NCBI GenBank assembly: GCA_017437345.1
Contig: JAFSBJ010000125.1
Location: 1-10,583, forward strand
Direction: 5' to 3'
From: Clostridia bacterium
Lineage (GTDB): Bacteria > Bacillota_A > Clostridia > UMGS1810
DNA length: 10,583 nucleotides
Shown: positions 6,697 through 10,583 of the stretch, piece by piece
Position numbering within the stretch: the first letter of the stretch is position 1
How the letters are laid out: every line of letters begins with the position of its first letter
Program-made: the position numbers and the translations under genes
Notes under the pieces: model-generated
The model's database searches: none
What the model was told of the DNA's origin: nothing
The model's input: only the letters and a program-made list of their open reading frames with translations

Positions 6697-6715
6697 TATA
6701 TTATAGGAGACAAAA

Positions 6716-7177
6716 ATGAGAATTGTTATACAAAGAGTTAAATATGCCTCCGTTACAGTTGACGGAAAGATAACAGGCAAAATAAACAGCGGAATTATGG
6801 CGCTTATAGGCTTTAAGGAAGGCGACGAGGAAAGACTTTTAAAGCCTATGGCAGAAAAAATGACAGGCCTTAGAATTTTTGAAGATGAAGACGAAAAAAT
6901 GAACCTTTCTCTTGGTGATGTGGACGGGGAAATCTTGGCAATATCCCAATTTACCCTTTACGCCGACTGCAAAAAAGGAAAAAGACCTTCATTTACCGAT
7001 GCTTTAAAGCCGGACAAGGCAAATGAGTTTTATGAAAAGTTTGTTAAAATCTGCGACGATTTAACCGGCAAAAAAACCCAGACCGGAATCTTTGGGGCAG
7101 ATATGAAGGTTGAGCTTTTAAATGACGGGCCTGTTACAATTATTTTAGATTCTGATGAGATAGTAAAAAAACCATAA
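6716..7177 (+). CDS. dtd: D-aminoacyl-tRNA deacylase (Dtd)
   Basis: Hydrolyses D-amino acids, and glycine mischarged on tRNA-Ala, off tRNA, a proofreading step in the cytoplasm. The 153 residues fit the DTD1 family (about 145-150). Seen: MRIVIQRVKYASVTVDGK at the start, LRIFEDEDEKMNLSL (52-66), the active-site SQFTLYADCKKGKRPSF (77-93), and NDGPVTIILDS (136-146), equivalent to the family's Gly-cisPro motif (here Gly138-Pro139). AGGAG lies about 7 bases before the ATG, just after the copy C hairpin. It is last in the plus-strand run; its TAA overlaps the start of a strong bidirectional terminator. In many Firmicutes dtd follows relA, which is not the case here. Confidence 0.97.
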   Translation: MRIVIQRVKYASVTVDGKITGKINSGIMALIGFKEGDEERLLKPMAEKMTGLRIFEDEDEKMNLSLGDVDGEILAISQFTLYADCKKGKRPSFTDALKPDKANEFYEKFVKICDDLTGKKTQTGIFGADMKVELLNDGPVTIILDSDEIVKKP

Positions 7178-7223
7178 ATTAAAAAGGTCAGAAACGAATC
7201 ATCGTTTCTGACCTTTTTAATTT
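7176..7223. terminator. Bidirectional intrinsic terminator between convergent genes
   Basis: A perfect 21-bp inverted repeat (arms 7176-7196 and 7203-7223) with a 6-base loop. A five-A tract leads in and a five-T tract leads out, with core GGTCAGAAACG / CGTTTCTGACC, so it works on both strands. It ends dtd transcription on the plus strand and, 20 bases beyond its stop, the GH13 gene on the minus strand. Confidence 0.93.
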
Positions 7224-7242
7224 ATTATTACATTATAATATA

Positions 7243-9078
7243 CTATTTGAAAAACGCCGCAAAGCCGCCTTTTCTGATGATGGTTTTTCCGGAAAGCTTA
7301 TCTGCATTATGGGATATTATTGCATCGCCGCATGAGATATATGCTTTATCTGTCATATTGATTATGGCTGAAAATATTTGAGATTTATATTTTCTTTTTA
7401 TTATCATCGCCCCATTATCTTCCTCAAAGCTTATATCGCCTTTTTGAAGAGCCGGGCAGGAATTTTTCATTTTGCCAAGAGATTCAAAGAGAGCCTTTGT
7501 TTCTTCGCTTTTCTTTTCCCACTCAAAATACCTTCTGCAAAATGGGTCGCCAAAGCCTTCCATAGTTATTTCGTCGCCATAATATATGCAGGCATTTCCC
7601 GGGAGGACAAACTGCAAAAACGCGGCAACAAAAAGTCTTTCTTTTGCTCTCATCTTTTCATCATCAGAGAGGGCATACTCAGCCTGAGCTTCTTTTGTTT
7701 CAGGGAAAGTGCATCCTGATAGAGAGTTTATTATTCTTGCTGTATCGTGGGTTGATAAAAAGTTCATTAATGAATTAACACACATCGGCGGATAATTTTC
7801 GCAGATGGTCATAACCTCATAGGCAAAATCTTCACAGCTTTTATTTTGACAAACAAAATCTATTATGGCATTTTTAAAGACATAGTTCATAACAGAGTCT
7901 AATTCTGATGCCACAAAATATTTTCTTCTTTTGCCATAGCTTATTTTATTTGAGGCATCTTCCCATACCTCCCCCAAAACAAAGCTCTCTTTTTTTATTT
8001 CCTTAACTCTTTTCCTTAAAAGATAAATAAATTCGTCGGGTAGTTCATCGGCAACATCAAGGCGGAAGCCATCTGCTCCAAGATTTAGCCAATGAGCAAC
8101 CACGCTATCGCTATCTCTTATTATATAATCAAGATAGCCTTCGTCCATTTCGTTTACTGCAGGAAGGGTTTCAATGCCCCACCAGGCGTCAAATTCATTT
8201 GGGTATTCTTTAAAATTATACCAGCTTCTGTAGGGTGAGGTTTCGCAAGAAGCCGCACCGTTTCCAAAGATATGCTCACTGTCAAAATAGATACTGTTGC
8301 TGCCTGTGTGGGAAAAAACACCATCTAAAATTATTTTTATTCCCATTTTATGAGCCGATTTACAAAGGCTCACAAAATCTTCCTCTGTGCCAAGCATAGG
8401 GTCGATTTTTTTATAGTCGCAGGTGTCGTAGCGGTGATTGGAATAGGCCTTGAATATGGGGTTTAAATATATTATAGATACTCCAAGAGACTTTATATAG
8501 CCAAGCTTTTTTTCTATGCCCTTTAAATTGCCACCAAAGAAATCGCTATTTAAAACCTTTCCCTGCTCATTGGGAGCAAAGGAAGGAAGGTCTGATTTGT
8601 TTTCGTGGATATAGAAAGGCTCCAGCTTCCCTGAAAGGTCACAATCACCTTCTTTATAAAATCTGTCGGGAAAAATCTGATACATAACCTTCCCCTGAAA
8701 GCTATCGGGAACAGTAAAGCTTTTTTCATAGAAGCTAAGCTGCCACATATCACCCTTGCCGATGTTGGTGTCGGCTTTTCCTTCTTTAAAAAGTTCAAAG
8801 CTGCTTTCCTTTGTGTGTATAAAAAATTTATAGAAATAAAGCCCGGCAAATTCAAGAGTGAATTTAAGGCGGAAAATGTCATACATTTCTTCTTTTCCGT
8901 CAAAGCTCATAGAGAATCTGGTCTCAACGCCTGTGTGTTCATTTATTAAAATTAAAAAAACCTCTTTTGCCATGCAAGAAGAAGGTATGTCAAGCCTTAG
9001 CCTGCATACCTCACCTGTTTTTATGCATCCAAAAGGGGTTTTGTATTTTGAGTTTTTGCTGTCATATAGAATTCTCAT
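7243..9078 (-). CDS. Cytoplasmic GH13 alpha-glucan hydrolase (neopullulanase/cyclomaltodextrinase/maltogenic amylase type)
   Basis: A 611-residue alpha-amylase-family enzyme. The first about 120 residues form a beta-rich N-terminal domain like CBM34. The barrel begins at VMYQIFPDRFYKEGD (131-145). The conserved GH13 regions are complete: DGVFSHTG (252-259), GFRLDVADE (337-345, nucleophile D341), LGEVWED (368-374, acid E370) and FLSTHDTAR (440-448, D445). A beta domain ends in GGFAAFFK. There is no signal peptide, so it acts inside the cell. Domain order and the YQIFPDRF start favour the neopullulanase-like subfamily that cleaves cyclodextrins, pullulan or short maltodextrins; the exact specificity cannot be read. 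AGGTG (9084-9088) sits 5 bases before the ATG, with a 15-bp hairpin directly upstream. It lies downstream of glgP on the same strand, consistent with joint use of glycogen or maltodextrin. Confidence 0.93.
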   Translation of the reverse strand: MRILYDSKNSKYKTPFGCIKTGEVCRLRLDIPSSCMAKEVFLILINEHTGVETRFSMSFDGKEEMYDIFRLKFTLEFAGLYFYKFFIHTKESSFELFKEGKADTNIGKGDMWQLSFYEKSFTVPDSFQGKVMYQIFPDRFYKEGDCDLSGKLEPFYIHENKSDLPSFAPNEQGKVLNSDFFGGNLKGIEKKLGYIKSLGVSIIYLNPIFKAYSNHRYDTCDYKKIDPMLGTEEDFVSLCKSAHKMGIKIILDGVFSHTGSNSIYFDSEHIFGNGAASCETSPYRSWYNFKEYPNEFDAWWGIETLPAVNEMDEGYLDYIIRDSDSVVAHWLNLGADGFRLDVADELPDEFIYLLRKRVKEIKKESFVLGEVWEDASNKISYGKRRKYFVASELDSVMNYVFKNAIIDFVCQNKSCEDFAYEVMTICENYPPMCVNSLMNFLSTHDTARIINSLSGCTFPETKEAQAEYALSDDEKMRAKERLFVAAFLQFVLPGNACIYYGDEITMEGFGDPFCRRYFEWEKKSEETKALFESLGKMKNSCPALQKGDISFEEDNGAMIIKRKYKSQIFSAIINMTDKAYISCGDAIISHNADKLSGKTIIRKGGFAAFFK

Positions 9079-9090
9079 AATAACACCTAC

Positions 9091-9264
9091 AAATTATTGT
9101 TTATCGCTCGATGCGATAAACAATAATAGATAAGAGTGAATAGAGAATAGTGAATAGAAACGGTTCAAAGCCGCCTATAGCGGCTTTGTTCCTATTCTCT
9201 TATCTCTTCTCTTTTCTCTGTTCACTGTTATTGTTTAATGGCATCGAGCCATTAAACAATAATT
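9091..9264. repeat. Composite palindromic element, copy D, between glgP and the GH13 gene
   Basis: It fills the whole 184-base gap. Three perfect hairpins lie in a row: 9093-9127 (15-bp stem, 5-base loop), 9166-9188 (CAAAGCCGC/GCGGCTTTG, 5-base loop) and 9228-9262 (15-bp stem, 5-base loop). The first and last are near-inverted copies: on opposite strands both read TTATTGTTTA...ATCGA...TAAACAATAA. Between them the arms also pair: AGATAAGAG (9128-9136) with CTCTTATCT (9197-9205), and AGAGAATAG (9142-9150) with CTATTCTCT (9192-9200). The left arm is in heptads gagtgaa, tagagaa, tagtgaa (9134-9154), as in copies A-C. No open reading frame of note is inside. A non-autonomous palindromic mobile element is the best guess. 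Confidence 0.8.
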
Positions 9265-10583
9265 ACCTGCATTTCCAGATATTTTTTGCATATTCACCTA
9301 TTGCTCTGTCAGATGAAAATACACCTGCTTTTGCAATATTTGTTAGCGACATATTGCCGAATTTCATTTTATCCATATATGTGGCTGAAACTTTATCCTG
9401 AGCCTTGCAATAAGAATCAAAATCTGCAAGAGCCATATATGCATCTGCAACACCATAGGCGTTTGTTAAAAGTGATTTTGCAATATCGTCAAATCTTGCT
9501 CCCAAAACATTTGATGTGAGCATATCAAGGACAGATTGCAATTCGGGGTTGTTTCTTGTGTAGTCAAGGGGTGAATAGCCTTTTTTCCATAATTCATCCA
9601 CCTCGTGAGATTTTAAACCAAATAGGAAGATATTATCCTCACCCACATTTTCAAATATTTCAACATTGGCACCATCAAGAGTTCCGATGGTTACAGCACC
9701 ATTTATCATAAGCTTCATATTACCTGTTCCCGATGCTTCTTTTCCCGCAATTGAAATCTGCTCGGATATATCTGCCGCAGGAATAATTTTTTCAGCAAGA
9801 GAAACTCTGTAGTCTTCAATAAACACGACCTTGATTTTTTCTCTGGCTTGCGGGTCGTTATTTATTGTATTGGAAACTGCAACAATAAGACGGATAATCT
9901 GCTTCGCCATAAAATATCCGGCAGATGCCTTTGCCGCAAAGATAAAGGTTCTGGGGGGAATATCAAGATTGGGATTATCCTTTATCATATTATACATTCT
10001 TAATATTTGGAGTACATTTAAAAGCTGACGCTTATATTCATGAAGACGCTTAATCTGAATGTCAAATATAGAATCGGGGTCAACATTTATTCCGTTTGCC
10101 TTTGAAATATAGTCGGCAAGGCGGATTTTATTGTTGCGTTTTATTTTTGCAAGATTGTCGATAACTTCTCTGTCGCCATGGAATTCTAAAAGCTTTTCAA
10201 GCTCAGTTGAATCCTTTTTAAAGCCTTTTCCGATAAGGCTTTCAAGATATGAGGTGAGTTCCGGGTTAGACTGACAAAGCCATCTTCTGTAGGCAATACC
10301 GTTGGTAACATTGGTGAATTTTGAATTGTCAATATTATAGTAGTCACGGAAGATGCTCTCGATAAGAATATTTGAATGGAGCTTTGAAACACCATTTATC
10401 TTATGACAGCAGGCAAGACAAAGATTTGCCATTCTGATTTCACCATGGGCAATAACTGCCATATAGTCGATTTTTGCAAAATCTCCGGGATAGATTTCGT
10501 GAAGCTTCTGAAGAAGACGACGGTTGATTTCAGCCACAATCTGATAGATTCTGGGGAGCTGCGGTGAAAACATCTGCTCGCTC
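9263..10583 (-). CDS. glgP: Glycogen/maltodextrin phosphorylase (GlgP), C-terminal part, cut by window edge
   Basis: Releases glucose-1-phosphate from the non-reducing ends of glycogen or maltodextrins using phosphate and pyridoxal phosphate. About 439 codons are visible of the usual 750-820, so the true start is beyond 10583; the ATG at 10573 is internal, since SEQ precedes it in frame and LPRIYQIVAEINRR matches mid-protein family sequence. Seen: AHGEIRMANL (42-51 counted from that Met), FTNVTNGIAYRRWL (86-99), IQIKRLHEYKRQLLN (173-187), AADISEQISIAGKEASGTGN (266-285), with the pyridoxal-phosphate lysine in GTGNMK (K287, codon 9713-9715), and TIGTLDGANVEI (295-306). The frame is intact. The stop TAA (9263-9265) directly abuts a 15-bp hairpin of the palindromic element. 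The GH13 gene is downstream. Confidence 0.96.
   Translation of the reverse strand, partial: SEQMFSPQLPRIYQIVAEINRRLLQKLHEIYPGDFAKIDYMAVIAHGEIRMANLCLACCHKINGVSKLHSNILIESIFRDYYNIDNSKFTNVTNGIAYRRWLCQSNPELTSYLESLIGKGFKKDSTELEKLLEFHGDREVIDNLAKIKRNNKIRLADYISKANGINVDPDSIFDIQIKRLHEYKRQLLNVLQILRMYNMIKDNPNLDIPPRTFIFAAKASAGYFMAKQIIRLIVAVSNTINNDPQAREKIKVVFIEDYRVSLAEKIIPAADISEQISIAGKEASGTGNMKLMINGAVTIGTLDGANVEIFENVGEDNIFLFGLKSHEVDELWKKGYSPLDYTRNNPELQSVLDMLTSNVLGARFDDIAKSLLTNAYGVADAYMALADFDSYCKAQDKVSATYMDKMKFGNMSLTNIAKAGVFSSDRAIGEYAKNIWKCR

Noticed and set aside
6648..6715. A LarC2-type continuation in another frame after the LarC-like stop, as in LarC frameshifting
   Set aside because: Only 68 bases separate the stop from dtd; they hold the repeat and the dtd ribosome binding site, with no room for the missing domain.
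7378..7719. Plus-strand open frame of 113 codons inside the GH13 gene
   Set aside because: It is antisense to a complete, motif-rich gene, has no family features and is a composition shadow.
9128..9227. CRISPR array or tandem-repeat locus
   Set aside because: Repeated units are heptads and inverted hairpins, with no regular 25-40 base direct repeats and spacers and no cas genes.

Overview
The window reads as an AT-rich chromosomal stretch from a low-GC Gram-positive bacterium, most likely an uncultured gut or rumen member of class Clostridia (Bacillota). This rests on strong AGGAGG-type ribosome binding sites, a textbook TTGACA-N17-TATAAT promoter, a short ProB without a PUA domain, a coiled-coil gene directly after coaD, and cytoplasmic glycogen-degrading enzymes. 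The genus cannot be named from the sequence alone. Almost all genes are housekeeping or central metabolism; the unusual content is in the gaps and in two gene ends.

Layout. 1-1478 (minus): proB then proA (5' half only, cut by the window edge), the first two steps of proline synthesis. 1479-1702: a gap with a heptad repeat and a 103-nt imperfect hairpin. 1703-3189 (minus): a tight operon rsmD - coaD - small coiled-coil protein, driven by a consensus sigma-A promoter at 3224-3252. rsmD appears to carry a one-base frameshift near its 3' end. 3190-3387: a divergent promoter region. 3388-7177 (plus): comM (YifB-family AAA+ ATPase), a membrane-anchored TPR protein, a degenerate and truncated LarC-like protein, and dtd (D-aminoacyl-tRNA deacylase). 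A perfect 21-bp bidirectional terminator at 7176-7223 separates this run from the convergent minus-strand genes: a cytoplasmic GH13 alpha-glucan hydrolase (7243-9078) and the C-terminal part of glycogen phosphorylase (9263-end).

How the genes fit together. ProB and ProA act in sequence on glutamate. RsmD (16S rRNA methylation) and CoaD (CoA synthesis) share a widely conserved pairing. Glycogen phosphorylase and the GH13 enzyme probably work together on internal glycogen or imported maltodextrins: GlgP releases glucose-1-phosphate from chain ends and the GH13 enzyme opens or trims branched and short oligosaccharides.

The most interesting signal is a family of intergenic elements at about 1531-1560, 4929-5014, 6640-6696 and 9091-9264. 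They share a GATAAG start and arms with 7-base periodicity (TAGTGAA/GAGTGAA/GAATAAT-like), usually around a short perfect hairpin. The last copy is a 174-bp composite palindrome whose two ends are themselves inverted copies of a 15-bp-stem hairpin. The third copy supplies the stop codon of the truncated LarC-like gene. I see no defence system, CRISPR array, tRNA, rRNA, transposase or prophage gene.
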